Notes: generated by a model from the sequence alone, not told the origin. 64,000 nucleotides of DNA from Bacteroidota bacterium (GCA_018266735.1 JAFDZT010000004.1:220094-284093); one strand, 5' to 3'; numbered from the stretch's first letter, positions 37,457 to 47,580 are shown. Numbers and translations are program-made.

Positions 37457-38386
37457 CTATTCGCTTGGCGGGTTTTCCACATCTTCGTCCGGCTCTGATC
37501 CAGATCCCGTATCTGATTCTGGCTCTGGCTCCGATTCCACCTCCGAACCTGATTCCACCTCCCAATACGCGCCGGAATTCGCCTCTTCGTCGATCTTAAC
37601 GCTGAGATGCTGCTCTTCCATGAGGATGGCAAGTTGTTTCCGGAGTGTCTTATGATCCGTCTTCACCGAATAGGACTCGTCTGTTTCGATCAACGTTGTC
37701 GTGGTCTTCAGCAGATCGTCGATCTCTCGCAACTTTGGAAGGTCTGACATCGAGTTCAAGCCAAAGATGCGCATGAACTCATCCGTGGTGCCGTAGAGGA
37801 GTGGCTTGCCGATAGCTTCGGACCTGCCAACGATGGAAACGAGTTGTTTCTCGACAAGGGAGTTCACCACTTCGCCACTGTTCACGCCGCGGATCGCTTC
37901 GATCTCTGCCTTGGTGATGGGCTGTCGATAGGCCACGATGGCCAAGGTCTCGAGTGCAGCTTGCGTCAGACGTTTCCGATTCTTGGCCTTCAGGAGCCGT
38001 TGGACGAGTTGACCGTGTTGCGGTGTCGTGGCAAACTGAAAACCTCCGGCGATCTTCACGATGCGGAACGGTCGATCGGTCTTCTCCAGTTCGTCGTTGA
38101 TCTCATCCACCAATTCGTCAAAGTACCCGGGCTTCACTTCGAACACGGGGCGTGGTGCTTCGGGCTCCGCCGGAGCCTCACCATCAAGAGGAAGTTGTTG
38201 CTGACCGGGGATCTCTTGCGTTGGGTCTTCGTCCACGAGCACACGCTTGATCGCACGCGCCGTGAGCGGATCATCGCTTGCGAAGATCAACGACTCCAGT
38301 GCACGCAGCTGATCGTAGCGCGACAACGTGAAGAAGTATGGGATGTGAAGGTCCGAAGGGACGATCTCTTCAATAGTATCAGTCAT
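37457..38386 (-). CDS. scpB: segregation and condensation protein B (ScpB)
   Basis: 309 residues. ScpB is the winged-helix dimer partner of ScpA in the SMC condensin. Family signatures: LRALESLIFASDDPLTARAIK, ALETLAIVAYRQPITKAEIEAIRGVNS and LYGTTDEFMRIFGL. It is longer than the usual 200 or so residues because of an inserted acidic segment near 60-90 and a C-terminal Glu/Ser/Pro repeat tail (about 275-309). Its ATG overlaps the scpA stop by 8 bp. Confidence 0.93.
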   Translation of the reverse strand: MTDTIEEIVPSDLHIPYFFTLSRYDQLRALESLIFASDDPLTARAIKRVLVDEDPTQEIPGQQQLPLDGEAPAEPEAPRPVFEVKPGYFDELVDEINDELEKTDRPFRIVKIAGGFQFATTPQHGQLVQRLLKAKNRKRLTQAALETLAIVAYRQPITKAEIEAIRGVNSGEVVNSLVEKQLVSIVGRSEAIGKPLLYGTTDEFMRIFGLNSMSDLPKLREIDDLLKTTTTLIETDESYSVKTDHKTLRKQLAILMEEQHLSVKIDEEANSGAYWEVESGSEVESEPEPESDTGSGSEPDEDVENPPSE

Positions 38387-39119
38387 GGCTTTCTTCCTCG
38401 TCTGTCTTGTTCACCACCACAATATCGTCGAACGATCCGTCTTGCTGAATGCGGATCAACTGATTCTTGGCGAGCTCAAGCAATGCCAAGAATGTCACCA
38501 CGATATGCATCTTCGTCAACCCCACCACGAGTTCAAAGAACCGCACGCTCGGCCGAGCACGAAGCAAGTGGACGATCTCTTCTGATTTCTCTTCCACGGT
38601 GATCGGAAACCTTGTGACAACGTGGGCACTTGGTTCATCCGGTGCTCGTTCGATGGCTCTCTTCAAGGCCTTGAGCAGATCGAACAACGTGGCGTTCCGA
38701 TAGGCGCCATCACTTTGTGCGTGGATCTCCTCGGCCTCGAACAATTGCCGATACATCACATATCGCTGCTCTTCGGCCGCCGTGTTCATGCTCTCTGCAG
38801 CTTCCTTGTATCGCTTGTACTCGATCAGGGCCTTGACGAGTTCTGCGCGCGGATCTTCTTCTTCCAGATGTTCACCGGGGATCCCTGTTGGATCACGTGG
38901 TAGGAGCATCTGCGCTTTGATGCTCACAAGCGTCGATGCCATCACCACGAATTCCCCCGCAAGCTCAAGGTCCAGCAGCTCCATGAGCTTCACGTACTCA
39001 AGGAATTCCGCCGAGATCGAGGCGATGGGAATGTCGTAGATATCCAGCTCGTCTCTCTTGATGAAGAACAAGAGCAGATCGAGCGGACCTTCAAAATTGC
39101 TGAGCTTGACGTTATACAT
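38379..39119 (-). CDS. scpA: segregation and condensation protein A (ScpA)
   Basis: 246 residues from the ATG at 39117-39119, where the family sequence starts (YNVKLSNFEGPLDLLLFFI). ScpA is the kleisin that bridges the SMC heads. DELDIYDIPIASIS and a C-terminal winged helix (VVTFLALLELAKNQLIRIQQ) are typical. It overlaps alr by 8 bp (ATGTATAA) and scpB by 8 bp. An upstream GTG at 39134 is possible but adds only five residues. No smc gene is in the window. Confidence 0.94.
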   Translation of the reverse strand: MYNVKLSNFEGPLDLLLFFIKRDELDIYDIPIASISAEFLEYVKLMELLDLELAGEFVVMASTLVSIKAQMLLPRDPTGIPGEHLEEEDPRAELVKALIEYKRYKEAAESMNTAAEEQRYVMYRQLFEAEEIHAQSDGAYRNATLFDLLKALKRAIERAPDEPSAHVVTRFPITVEEKSEEIVHLLRARPSVRFFELVVGLTKMHIVVTFLALLELAKNQLIRIQQDGSFDDIVVVNKTDEEESHD

Positions 39120-40221
39120 ACTGTCTCGGTACACGGGCCGAAATGGCCGTCGTTATCTCATATGGGATCGTGCCGGCCCATGCCGCCACTTCCCGCGCAT
39201 CGATCCTCTCAATGCGAGCATGCGGGTCTTGCTGTTCACCGATCAAAACCACAGGGTCATCGATCGCGACCTCGTCCGACCCCACGTCGACCATGCATTC
39301 ATCCATGCAGATCGTGCCAACGATGGGATATCGCTTGCCACGGATCAGACACGATGCGGAACCTGTGAGGCCGCGCATATAGCCATCTCCGTATCCGATC
39401 GGGATCGTGGCAATGGTCGTGTGACGCTGCGAGATCCACCGGCGTCCGTAGCTCACCGAATCACCGGCCTCGATCGTTCTCGTGCTGAGCACTTTCGTGT
39501 GCAGTGAGAGTACAGGACGGAGATCGTGATGTGCGTCGGGGTAGGCATAACCGTAAAGCGACAGACCAGGTCGGACCATGGTCCAGGGTCCTTCGGCCGC
39601 CTGCCAGATCCCTCCGGTATTGGCCGCATGAACATGGGCAAAGCTACGACCTCGGGCCGACAGCTCCGAGATGAGGGTGCGGAATGTGGACAACTGGTGG
39701 TGCATGAACTCGCTGCCCTCCTCATCGGAGGTCGCAAAGTGCGTACAGATGCCATCAAGGGCAAGGTTCGGAAGGGCGGCAAGGGCCTCGATGAAGGTCG
39801 GAGCATCGGCAGGGGTCACGCCTTCGCGGTGCATGCCGGTGTCGATGTAGATGTGGATCGATGCCACATGCTCGGCGCGACGTGCGGCCTCGCTGAGTGC
39901 TCGAGCCTGTCCGAGATCGCACACCACGCTGGCGAACTTGTGCAGGACAACGGCATCCGCTTCCGCCGCTGCAATGGGCGTGAGGATCATGATGGGTCGG
40001 TGCACACCGGCATAGCGGAGATGCACCCCTTCGTCAACAAAGGCAACACCGAGCATGTCGACGCCAAGGTCCTGCAAATGTCGACTCACGGCCAGCATGC
40101 CATGTCCGTAGGCATTGGCCTTGACCATGGCCAGCACGGCCATTCCCGGCGCCATGCGTCGGATCACGTCGAGATTATGACCAAGCGCACCGAGGTCGAT
40201 GCGAGCAACGGTACTCCTCAT
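39112..40221 (-). CDS. alr: alanine racemase
   Basis: 369 residues from the ATG at 40219-40221 (4-bp overlap with the asparaginase stop; a longer frame is less likely). It supplies D-Ala for peptidoglycan. PLP lysine in MVKANAYGHG (Lys34), the HFATSDEE segment, RPGLSLYGY, the catalytic tyrosine in DSVSYGRRW and the ICMDECMVDVG block are present. The rest matches the fold I TIM barrel plus C-terminal beta domain. It sits in an operon with scpA, scpB and asparaginase. Confidence 0.95.
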   Translation of the reverse strand: MRSTVARIDLGALGHNLDVIRRMAPGMAVLAMVKANAYGHGMLAVSRHLQDLGVDMLGVAFVDEGVHLRYAGVHRPIMILTPIAAAEADAVVLHKFASVVCDLGQARALSEAARRAEHVASIHIYIDTGMHREGVTPADAPTFIEALAALPNLALDGICTHFATSDEEGSEFMHHQLSTFRTLISELSARGRSFAHVHAANTGGIWQAAEGPWTMVRPGLSLYGYAYPDAHHDLRPVLSLHTKVLSTRTIEAGDSVSYGRRWISQRHTTIATIPIGYGDGYMRGLTGSASCLIRGKRYPIVGTICMDECMVDVGSDEVAIDDPVVLIGEQQDPHARIERIDAREVAAWAGTIPYEITTAISARVPRQYV

Positions 40222-41225
40222 CGTCCAATGCCCTCCAACGGGTCCACCCATTCAAAGGCGCGACGTATCTCGTCGATCGGTAGTCCGGCCCCAACAGCGC
40301 ACAGCAACTTGATCCTGGCCTTCTGGCCATTCAGATAGTCGGCAAAGATCACGCCCGCATCATAAAGGCCACGCCCTGCACCTTCGTAGGCATACGTGTG
40401 CTCGATGCGACCAACGGGACATCGGGAAACGAGGACAACGGGAAGTCCGGACCGCACAGCATCGGCCAACGCATAGTAGACCGACGGGGTGACGTTTCCA
40501 ACACCAAAGGCCTCTACCACAAGGCCCTGTGCCCCTTCCGCCCTGCACAACGTTATCAGTTTCTCATCCATGCCCGCATAGGACTTCAGGAGCGGGACGA
40601 ACGATGGCAGCGAGGTGGTCGAAAAGACCTCGCGGTGCAAGGGGCGACGTGTGAGGAGGACGTGTCCATTGGTGATACGTCCCAGTGGCCCGAAGTCGAA
40701 GGATGCAAAGGTGGAAAGGTCTTCAGTATCCGTTTTGGATGCCTCGCTTGCAGCGTTGATGATGCCGCCGAGGATGACGGTGACGCCGCATCCGCGAAGG
40801 ACAGGGTTTCCGGCTGCATCGATAGCATCGCGGAGGTTCCGTGGTCCGTCCCAGTCGGGCTCGCTCGAGTTACGCATGGCGCCGATCACGACTACTGGTT
40901 TCTCGGTAGCAACGGTGCAATCCAGGAAGTAAGCCGTTTCCTCAAGGGTATCCGTGCCGTGGGTGACGACCACGCCGTCAACGTCGGGATCGTCCACATA
41001 GCGCTGCACGAGACGCGAGATCTCGAGCATCCGCTCGGGGGTGATGTGCGGTCCGGGGTAGGTGCCGTACTCATGCACCGACAAGCGGGCTCGGTCACGA
41101 ATTCCGGGGATCCGTTCGAGGATCTCACCGCCGGAAAGGCTTGGCACCACTCCACCAAAGTCGGTATCAAGCTTCGAGGCAATGGTCCCACCGGTGAAGA
41201 TCAGGACAACATGGGGAAATGTCAT
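40218..41225 (-). CDS. ansA: type I L-asparaginase
   Basis: 335 residues, no signal peptide. The first catalytic threonine is in IFTGGTIAS (Thr14) and the second block is VVTHGTDTLEETAYFL, with a lysine in SEASKTD. This is the cytoplasmic asparaginase I (AnsA) layout, hydrolysing Asn to Asp and ammonia. A GatD-like amidotransferase role is less likely because the N-terminal GatD domain is missing. It heads the alr-scpA-scpB operon and is preceded by a TAnnTTTG box 4 nt before the ATG. Confidence 0.9.
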   Translation of the reverse strand: MTFPHVVLIFTGGTIASKLDTDFGGVVPSLSGGEILERIPGIRDRARLSVHEYGTYPGPHITPERMLEISRLVQRYVDDPDVDGVVVTHGTDTLEETAYFLDCTVATEKPVVVIGAMRNSSEPDWDGPRNLRDAIDAAGNPVLRGCGVTVILGGIINAASEASKTDTEDLSTFASFDFGPLGRITNGHVLLTRRPLHREVFSTTSLPSFVPLLKSYAGMDEKLITLCRAEGAQGLVVEAFGVGNVTPSVYYALADAVRSGLPVVLVSRCPVGRIEHTYAYEGAGRGLYDAGVIFADYLNGQKARIKLLCAVGAGLPIDEIRRAFEWVDPLEGIGR

Positions 41226-41229
41226 GCTG

Positions 41230-41237
41230 CAAAGATA
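41230..41237 (-). promoter_or_regulatory. TAnnTTTG element giving a leaderless asparaginase transcript
   Basis: TATCTTTG on the minus strand matches exactly and ends 4 nt before the asparaginase ATG. Confidence 0.62.
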
Positions 41238-41243
41238 TGACGT

Positions 41244-41256
41244 CGGCGTACCGCCG
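41244..41256. promoter_or_regulatory. small inverted repeat centred between two divergent promoters
   Basis: CGGCG-tac-CGCCG lies almost midway between the asparaginase and hisC -7 boxes (41237 and 41272). It could be an operator or just overlapping -33 regions. Confidence 0.3.
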
Positions 41257-41271
41257 TGCCTCTCTCCATGT

Positions 41272-41279
41272 TATTTTTG
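41272..41279 (+). promoter_or_regulatory. TAnnTTTG element giving a leaderless aminotransferase transcript
   Basis: TATTTTTG matches exactly and ends 6 nt before the ATG at 41286. In-frame starts further upstream would fall before the promoter. Confidence 0.62.
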
Positions 41280-41285
41280 AAGTCT

Positions 41286-42410
41286 ATGATCATCACGCCA
41301 TCACATTTGCGATCCATCGCCGCCTACACTCCGGGAGCCTCTCCCGAACAGATCAGAGAGCAGTATGGATTGACGAATGTTGAGAAACTCGCGTCGAACG
41401 AAAATCCGCGTGGTCCATCGCCACTCGGTGTGGCCGCTGCGCACAATGCGCTGACCAATGCGCACATCTATGCCGACGGTGGTCTGAAACTTCGGATCGC
41501 CCTCGCTCGCCATCATCACTGCACGTCCGACCACATCACGGTCCATAATGGCAGCGATGCCATCATCCATCAGATCATGCGGACGTTCCTGTTGCCGGGA
41601 GAGACGGCGCTTTCGTGCAAGGGTGGCTTTGTGAGTTTCGGAATCGCCGTTGCGATGAATGGCAACGAGCCAACGTATGTGCCACTGACCAAGGACCATC
41701 GCTTCGACGTCGAGGCACTTGCCGTGGCGGTGACAGATCGCACGAAGGTGGTCTACATTCCGAATCCGAACAATCCGACCGGTACGTACATCACAACCGA
41801 CGAACTGACGTGGTTGCTCGATCGCATCCCGGAAGATCGGATCGTGATCCTGGACGAAGCGTACCATGAGTATGCGATGATGCTCGCACCAAATGATTAT
41901 CCGGACGCGATCGCCCTCGGTCGCCCGAACGTGATCGCACTGCGAACCTTCTCCAAGGCCTATGGTTTGGCCGGCCTTCGGATCGGATATGGCGTAGGAC
42001 ATCCCGACGTGATGCAGCATTTGATCAAGACCAAACTCCCCTTCGATCCGAACGCCATTGGTTGCGCCGCAGCGCTGGCCGCGCTGGAGGATGTTGACTT
42101 CGTGCAGCAAACCACGGCACTGAATGCTGATGGACTTCGCACGCTTCAAGCGGCATTACGCGAAAGCGGCTATGTGACCGCAGCGAGCGTCGCGAACTTC
42201 GTGATGGTGGACTGCGGAAGTATCGATCTTGCCAAGGCGTTTCATCACGACCTTCTGCAACATGGATTCATCACTCGCCCCCTCGCCGGATTCGGCTTGC
42301 CGCACTGCGTGCGGATCAGCACCGGAACAACGGCACAAATGGAACGACTCTCTGCCGTCGTTCGCGAGATCGCACCGAACTACACCTCACTCATCACAGA
42401 ACCATCATGA
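41286..42410 (+). CDS. hisC: HisC-type PLP aminotransferase
   Basis: 374 residues of class I/II aminotransferases closest to histidinol-phosphate aminotransferase: [48 protein letters not shown], and the PLP-lysine block [17 protein letters not shown]. HisC-like enzymes also transaminate aromatic amino acids. Here the gene overlaps hpd by 4 bp and no other his gene is visible, so a tyrosine aminotransferase role that feeds 4-hydroxyphenylpyruvate to Hpd is a serious alternative. Confidence 0.85.
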   Translation: MIITPSHLRSIAAYTPGASPEQIREQYGLTNVEKLASNENPRGPSPLGVAAAHNALTNAHIYADGGLKLRIALARHHHCTSDHITVHNGSDAIIHQIMRTFLLPGETALSCKGGFVSFGIAVAMNGNEPTYVPLTKDHRFDVEALAVAVTDRTKVVYIPNPNNPTGTYITTDELTWLLDRIPEDRIVILDEAYHEYAMMLAPNDYPDAIALGRPNVIALRTFSKAYGLAGLRIGYGVGHPDVMQHLIKTKLPFDPNAIGCAAALAALEDVDFVQQTTALNADGLRTLQAALRESGYVTAASVANFVMVDCGSIDLAKAFHHDLLQHGFITRPLAGFGLPHCVRISTGTTAQMERLSAVVREIAPNYTSLITEPS

Positions 42411-43510
42411 GCGCCGAAGCACAAGATTTTCTGCCCCTCAATGGCACAGACTACATTGAGTTCTATGTTGGCAACGCCAAACAAGCAGCGTACTTCTATC
42501 GTACAGCGTTCGGCTTCAGTCTGGTTGCCTATGCAGGTCCCGAGACAGGTGTTCGAGACCGAGCATCGTATGTGTTGCAACAGAACAAGGTTCGCCTGGT
42601 CCTGACCACACCAATGCATCCGGACTCTCCCATCAATGCCCATATCGCAAAGCATGGCGATGGTGTGAAGACGCTGGCCCTTTGGGTGGACGATGCCTAC
42701 AAGAGCTATGAAGAAACGATCAAGCGTGGTGCCAAGAGCGCACAAGAGCCGATCACGATAACGGATGAGTTCGGCGAGGTTCGCCTTGCCTCCATTCACA
42801 CCTATGGCGAGACGATCCATACATTCGTCGAACGCAAGAACTATACGGGTGCCTTCATGCCGGGCTTTGTGGCCATGGATGATGGCTACACAACAGAGGG
42901 CACGGGACTTCTCTACGTGGACCATTGCGTTGGCAATGTTGAGCTCGGACACATGAACGAATGGGTGGAGTTCTACGAGAACACGCTTGGCTTCAAGCTC
43001 TTGCTCACGTTCGACGACAAGGATATCAGCACTGAGTATTCGGCTCTCATGTCGAAGGTGGTGAGCAATGGTACGGGCTACGTCAAGTTCCCGATCAATG
43101 AGCCGGCTGCCGGCAAGAAGAAGAGCCAGATCGACGAGTACCTTGAGTTCTATCATGGTGCCGGCGTTCAGCACATTGCCATTGCAACGAACGACATCGT
43201 CAAGACCGTATCGGAACTCAAGCGCCGTGGTGTGCAGTTCTTGCAGGTACCGGACACGTATTACGACGATCTGCTCGATCGTGTGGGTCCGATCGACGAG
43301 GACATCGCGCCGCTTCGCGAGTTGGGCATCCTGGTGGACAGAGATGATGAAGGATATCTTCTTCAACTCTTCTCGAAACCCGTCGAAGACCGCCCAACCC
43401 TGTTCTATGAGATCATTCAACGCAAGGGCGCAAAGTCCTTCGGTAAAGGAAACTTCAAGGCACTGTTCGAGGCCATCGAACGCGAACAGGCACGCCGCGG
43501 AAATCTGTAA
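42407..43510 (+). CDS. hpd: 4-hydroxyphenylpyruvate dioxygenase
   Basis: 367 residues, two vicinal-oxygen-chelate repeats. It converts 4-hydroxyphenylpyruvate to homogentisate. Iron ligands are recognisable in VDHCVGNV (His), VQHIAIAT (His) and [10 protein letters not shown] (Glu); the C-terminal helix [14 protein letters not shown] is typical. No homogentisate dioxygenase is in the window. 4-Hydroxymandelate synthase is related but the full C-terminus favours Hpd. Its ATG overlaps the aminotransferase stop by 4 bp. Confidence 0.93.
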   Translation: MSAEAQDFLPLNGTDYIEFYVGNAKQAAYFYRTAFGFSLVAYAGPETGVRDRASYVLQQNKVRLVLTTPMHPDSPINAHIAKHGDGVKTLALWVDDAYKSYEETIKRGAKSAQEPITITDEFGEVRLASIHTYGETIHTFVERKNYTGAFMPGFVAMDDGYTTEGTGLLYVDHCVGNVELGHMNEWVEFYENTLGFKLLLTFDDKDISTEYSALMSKVVSNGTGYVKFPINEPAAGKKKSQIDEYLEFYHGAGVQHIAIATNDIVKTVSELKRRGVQFLQVPDTYYDDLLDRVGPIDEDIAPLRELGILVDRDDEGYLLQLFSKPVEDRPTLFYEIIQRKGAKSFGKGNFKALFEAIEREQARRGNL

Positions 43511-43548
43511 GAATTTGTCATTTCTTGTTCCACACACAATGTGATGTT

Positions 43549-45012
43549 ATGAGTCCTGCACCCGCAAAGGGCAGCAAAGCGAAGAAGGCAGCCGCCGTGA
43601 GCCATGCGAACAACGAGTTCCTGGAATCGGTCAACTACTACTTCGACAAGGCTGCTGCGACGATGAATCTTTCTGCCGGTCTGCTCGATCAGATCCGCGT
43701 TTGCAATTCTGTTTACTACATGCAGTTCCCTGTGCGTATCAAGGGCGACATCAAGGTAGTGCAGGCATGGCGCGCAGAACATTCGCACCACAAGCTTCCT
43801 GCCAAGGGTGGGATCCGATACGCATTGTCGGTCGACCAAGACGAAGTGCAAGCACTTGCTGCACTCATGACGTATAAGTGTGCAGTGGTGGACGTTCCAT
43901 TCGGTGGTGGTAAGGGTGGAATTCGTATCGATCCGAAGGCCTATACGGTCGAAGAGCTCGAGCGCATCACACGCCGCTACACTGTGGAACTCATCCACAA
44001 GAACTTCATCGGGCCATCGGTTGACGTCCCTGCTCCTGACTATGGTACCGGTCCTCGCGAAATGGCTTGGATCGCGGACACGTATCAGGCATTCGCAACG
44101 GGTGAGATCAACGCGCTTGCCTGTGTGACCGGCAAGCCTGTCGGCCAGGGCGGTGTGCGTGGCCGTACGGCAGCTACGGGCCGTGGTCTCTTCTTCGCTG
44201 TTCGCGAAGCCGTGAACGATCCGAAGTTGATGAAGAAGTTGAAGATGGACGTCGGATTCGCCGGGAAGCGCTGTATCGTGCAGGGATTTGGCAATGTGGG
44301 CTACCACGCCGCGAAGTTCCTTGCCGAGGGCGGCGCCACGGTCATCGGTGTGATCGAATGGGATGGCGCTGTTGTGAACCCGAAGGGCATCGACATCGAA
44401 GCCCTCAATGCACATCGCAACAAGAAAGGATCGATCACCGGCTTTGCAGGCGCCAAGACCATCAAGGATGGCAACAGCGTTCTCGAGCACGACTGTGAGA
44501 TCCTCGTGCCGGCAGCGTTGGAGTCGCAGATCCACAAGGGCAACGCTTCCAAGATCAAGGCGAAGATCATTGCCGAAGGCGCGAATGGACCGATCACATC
44601 CGACGCAGAGGAGATCCTTCTCAAGAAGGGCATCTTCGTGATGCCGGACATGTACGTGAATGCCGGCGGTGTTGTTGTGTCGTACTTCGAATGGCTGAAG
44701 AACATCAGTCACGTTCGCTTTGGCCGCATGGACAAGCGCTTCGAAGAAGGCTCGAACATTCGCTTGGTCGAGACCATCGAGTCGCTCACGGGCAAGAAGC
44801 TCACCGGTGCGGAGAAAAACCTTATCGCACGCGGTGCCGATGAGGAAGACCTGGTGAACTCCGGATTGGAAGACACCATGATCTCGTCGTACAAGACGAT
44901 CATGGACATCTATTACAACAATCCGAAGGTCAAGGATATGCGTACGGCAGCCTTTGTGAGCTCGATCGATAAGATCGCGCAATCGTATCTGTCGCTCGGT
45001 ATCTTCCCATAA
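43549..45012 (+). CDS. gdhA: glutamate dehydrogenase
   Basis: 487 residues from the ATG at 43549, with a Lys/Ala-rich N-terminus. Oxidative deamination of glutamate to 2-oxoglutarate, or the reverse. Signatures: [24 protein letters not shown] (catalytic lysine region), [30 protein letters not shown] (dinucleotide fold) and the GANGPIT block. It lies 38 bp after hpd and could regenerate the 2-oxoglutarate needed by the aminotransferase. A bidirectional terminator follows. Confidence 0.93.
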   Translation: MSPAPAKGSKAKKAAAVSHANNEFLESVNYYFDKAAATMNLSAGLLDQIRVCNSVYYMQFPVRIKGDIKVVQAWRAEHSHHKLPAKGGIRYALSVDQDEVQALAALMTYKCAVVDVPFGGGKGGIRIDPKAYTVEELERITRRYTVELIHKNFIGPSVDVPAPDYGTGPREMAWIADTYQAFATGEINALACVTGKPVGQGGVRGRTAATGRGLFFAVREAVNDPKLMKKLKMDVGFAGKRCIVQGFGNVGYHAAKFLAEGGATVIGVIEWDGAVVNPKGIDIEALNAHRNKKGSITGFAGAKTIKDGNSVLEHDCEILVPAALESQIHKGNASKIKAKIIAEGANGPITSDAEEILLKKGIFVMPDMYVNAGGVVVSYFEWLKNISHVRFGRMDKRFEEGSNIRLVETIESLTGKKLTGAEKNLIARGADEEDLVNSGLEDTMISSYKTIMDIYYNNPKVKDMRTAAFVSSIDKIAQSYLSLGIFP

Positions 45013-45035
45013 GTCGAGTAACGTTGACAACATGA

Positions 45036-45069
45036 AAAAGCCGATCGCTCACAAGAGCGATCGGCTTTT
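45036..45069. terminator. bidirectional intrinsic terminator
   Basis: A perfect 15-bp stem with a 4-nt ACAA loop (arms 45036-45050 and 45055-45069), T tract on the plus side (TTTTCTTTTT) and A tract before it, so it serves gdhA and the convergent Ig-repeat gene. Confidence 0.9.
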
Positions 45070-45096
45070 CTTTTTGACCTTGATGATCTTAGGCGA

Positions 45097-47487
45097 TCAA
45101 CGGATCACCGAAATCGTACGCGTAGTGATCGTACCTGATCGCTCGATGCGCACGAGGTACATTCCGCTTGCGACCCCTGCCGTGTTCCAAGTTGCAATGC
45201 CACCCTCTGCCTGCATGCTTGCCACCGTTGCTCCGGTACCGTCGATGATCGTGACCATCATCGGTGATGCGTTGCCGGAGGAGATCGTCACCACGTCGTT
45301 CGTTGGATTTGGTGCGATGGCCAGTGCCGATGCTCCTTCTTCCTGCACCGAGACAGTGCTTGCACGAACCCATGGGATGTCGATGGTTCCTGCCGTCGTT
45401 ACCACGGACACTGAACCTGAGCCACCATTGCCGCTTGCAACCGTCTTGAAGCACACTTCGACAGCGCCGGCTTTCGCAACGGAGAACGGAAGTGTGGGTG
45501 CGTGGTATACAAGAACGCCTTGATCACCCTTGATCTCCGTAGCACTGATCGTGAAGGCGCACGGTGCCGAGGTCGTCAGGGTCACGCACTGCTGGTTGTC
45601 GGCATCGGACGTGAACTTGAGCGTGTCCTTGCTCAACGAGAATGGCAAGAGCACCGTTGCTTTGATGACCATGGTATCGGCCGAGCCACCGGTTGCCGCC
45701 GTGGCCACGATCGTGCCCGTGAAGGTCCCGGCCTTGGATGGACGGAACTGAACGGAGTACGAGGAAGATGCGCCCGGTGCGATCACGGCCGGAAGGGCAA
45801 GACCAGAGATCGTCAGTTCAGAAGATGTCGTGCTGAGTGTGGCCACCGTGACCGGTGACCCACCTGAATTCGACACGGTGGTCGAGAAAGTCGTATCGGT
45901 GCAGGTGTAGACAGTACCAAGGTTGAGCGTATCGGAAGCCAATGCCACCTTGCCCGGCCCCGATGCGTCTGCGACCGTCACGTTGGCAACGGCAGAAAGC
46001 TCATTGCCACAGCTATTTGTGACCGTACAGGTATACGGACCTGCGTCGGTCTTCGCAACGGCCGGGACACGGAACGTTGCCGTGGTGCCTCCAGGTAGGG
46101 GAGCGCCACCCTTCTTCCACACGTAGGTGAGATTGGCACCATCTGCCTTTACGGTCAGGAGGAGTTCATCACCAACCTTAAGCGCTTGTGCCTTTGGTTG
46201 TGTCGTGATCTTCGGTGCGATGTTCACGGTGAGCTTGACGGCTGTCGACATGACGGCCGGATCGCAGGTACCGCGCACCTCACACTTGTACATGCCTTCG
46301 TCCGCTGAGCTGGTCAACGGGATCTTGAAGGACGCCGCGGTCTTTCCGACCATCACTTCGTCGTTCTTGAACCACTGATAGGTAAGGCCTGTGCCCGTAG
46401 CAGCGATGCTGAACGACACACTGTCGTTCTCGCACACGGTGCGTGCAACCGGTTGTGTGGTGATGGCCGGCTTTGCGTCGATGACGATCACAGCCGGGTT
46501 CGTTGTCGACGAAAGATTGCAACCGAAGATCACGCAGTCGTACGTACCTGCATCATTCGCCGTTGTGACTGCGATCTGGAACTGCTGATTCGTGCCGCCT
46601 GGAATGTCAACTCCATTTTTTCTCCAACGATAGGCCGTGGCACCCGTAGCATTTGCCAACAAGACCAATCCTCGACCAACACAAATGTTCTGACCGATCG
46701 GTTGTGTGGTGATGGCCGGTCCGGCACTGATGGCGAAAGGATTCGACTGGCCAACGGACACGCCACGTCCGACATCAACGAGGCGCAATCGGTACGACGC
46801 CCCCGCAGCCTGATTCGTCGGGATGTTCCACGTATAGGTGTTCGCCGTTGCGGCCACCGATCCAAGGTTCGTCCAGTTGTTCCCATCGGAGGAATACTCA
46901 ACGTTGAACGTTGTCATTCCGGTTTGCGTCCATGTCATCGTGATCGACTGGCCTACGCAGATCGTCTGTCCCGCGGCCGGGGCCGTGATATCAGCTCCAC
47001 GAACGGTGAGCGTTGATGTCATGGTGTTCCATACATCACCGGCGGCATTGCCATTGCCGTTCACGGCATTGCCAGCTGCCCGGACCGTGTACACACCGTG
47101 GCCAGCAGGAGCCGTCCATCGGAATGGGAATGGCGCGGAACCGCCCGCCATGTTCTTACGAACAATGTGCGTGAGTTCACCGCCGCTGACCTGACTTCCG
47201 TCCAATGCCTCGAACGTGCCGTTTGCCGCACCGGCCTTGGTGATCGAGAGGTTATAGCCGGCAGCGCCCAGTGTCGCATGACCAACAATGAAGGTGAAAT
47301 CCGTTGTCGACCCGGCATCCACAACGGTAGGACCGGTCAGGCTCACGCTCGTGGCCGCGTTTGCAGCGCCGCCATGACATCCCCCTCCGCCACAGCCATT
47401 GGCTGACTGTCCGGTGATGCCCCCGGGGTTTGCCATCAATAGGATCGGAGCGCAACAAAGCGCAAGGAAGAAGCTCAATGACTTCAT
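45097..47487 (-). CDS. secreted Ig-repeat protein with choice-of-anchor V and T9SS domains
   Basis: 796 residues from the ATG at 47485-47487, with a signal peptide (MKSLSFFLALCCAPILLMA). Just after it, NGCGGGGCHGG resembles the cysteine/histidine motif at the start of choice-of-anchor V domains, but with four rather than two residues between the cysteines. Three Ig-like repeats follow (each ITTQP..., a W, and DAGTYDC / DEGMYKC / DAGPYTC), then a choice-of-anchor D repeat, and a T9SS type A tail (LAIAPNPTNDVVTI, VASGMYLVRIERSG). Extracellular; possible adhesion role is inference. A GAGGGA Shine-Dalgarno precedes the ATG. Confidence 0.85.
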   Translation of the reverse strand: MKSLSFFLALCCAPILLMANPGGITGQSANGCGGGGCHGGAANAATSVSLTGPTVVDAGSTTDFTFIVGHATLGAAGYNLSITKAGAANGTFEALDGSQVSGGELTHIVRKNMAGGSAPFPFRWTAPAGHGVYTVRAAGNAVNGNGNAAGDVWNTMTSTLTVRGADITAPAAGQTICVGQSITMTWTQTGMTTFNVEYSSDGNNWTNLGSVAATANTYTWNIPTNQAAGASYRLRLVDVGRGVSVGQSNPFAISAGPAITTQPIGQNICVGRGLVLLANATGATAYRWRKNGVDIPGGTNQQFQIAVTTANDAGTYDCVIFGCNLSSTTNPAVIVIDAKPAITTQPVARTVCENDSVSFSIAATGTGLTYQWFKNDEVMVGKTAASFKIPLTSSADEGMYKCEVRGTCDPAVMSTAVKLTVNIAPKITTQPKAQALKVGDELLLTVKADGANLTYVWKKGGAPLPGGTTATFRVPAVAKTDAGPYTCTVTNSCGNELSAVANVTVADASGPGKVALASDTLNLGTVYTCTDTTFSTTVSNSGGSPVTVATLSTTSSELTISGLALPAVIAPGASSSYSVQFRPSKAGTFTGTIVATAATGGSADTMVIKATVLLPFSLSKDTLKFTSDADNQQCVTLTTSAPCAFTISATEIKGDQGVLVYHAPTLPFSVAKAGAVEVCFKTVASGNGGSGSVSVVTTAGTIDIPWVRASTVSVQEEGASALAIAPNPTNDVVTISSGNASPMMVTIIDGTGATVASMQAEGGIATWNTAGVASGMYLVRIERSGTITTRTISVIR

Positions 47488-47580
47488 ACAGTATTCCCTC
47501 AAGTGTGCAGATCTTGTGTTCGGCGCATAAGGAGTCCGAACTTGGTTGAATGTTACAACACAGGTCGGACGTGGGCAACT

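Noticed and set aside
37457-37560. Short direct repeat (GATTCCACCTCC twice) near the scpB end
   Set aside because: It encodes the Glu/Ser-rich tail of ScpB and looks like ordinary low-complexity coding sequence, not a mobile or CRISPR repeat.
43417-45033. Long 538-codon open frame antisense to glutamate dehydrogenase
   Set aside because: Antisense to a clearly conserved enzyme and without domains; treated as a shadow.
47534-47570. 6-bp inverted repeat between the glycosyltransferase and the Ig-repeat gene
   Set aside because: Short arms with a 25-nt spacer and no T tract; too weak to call.
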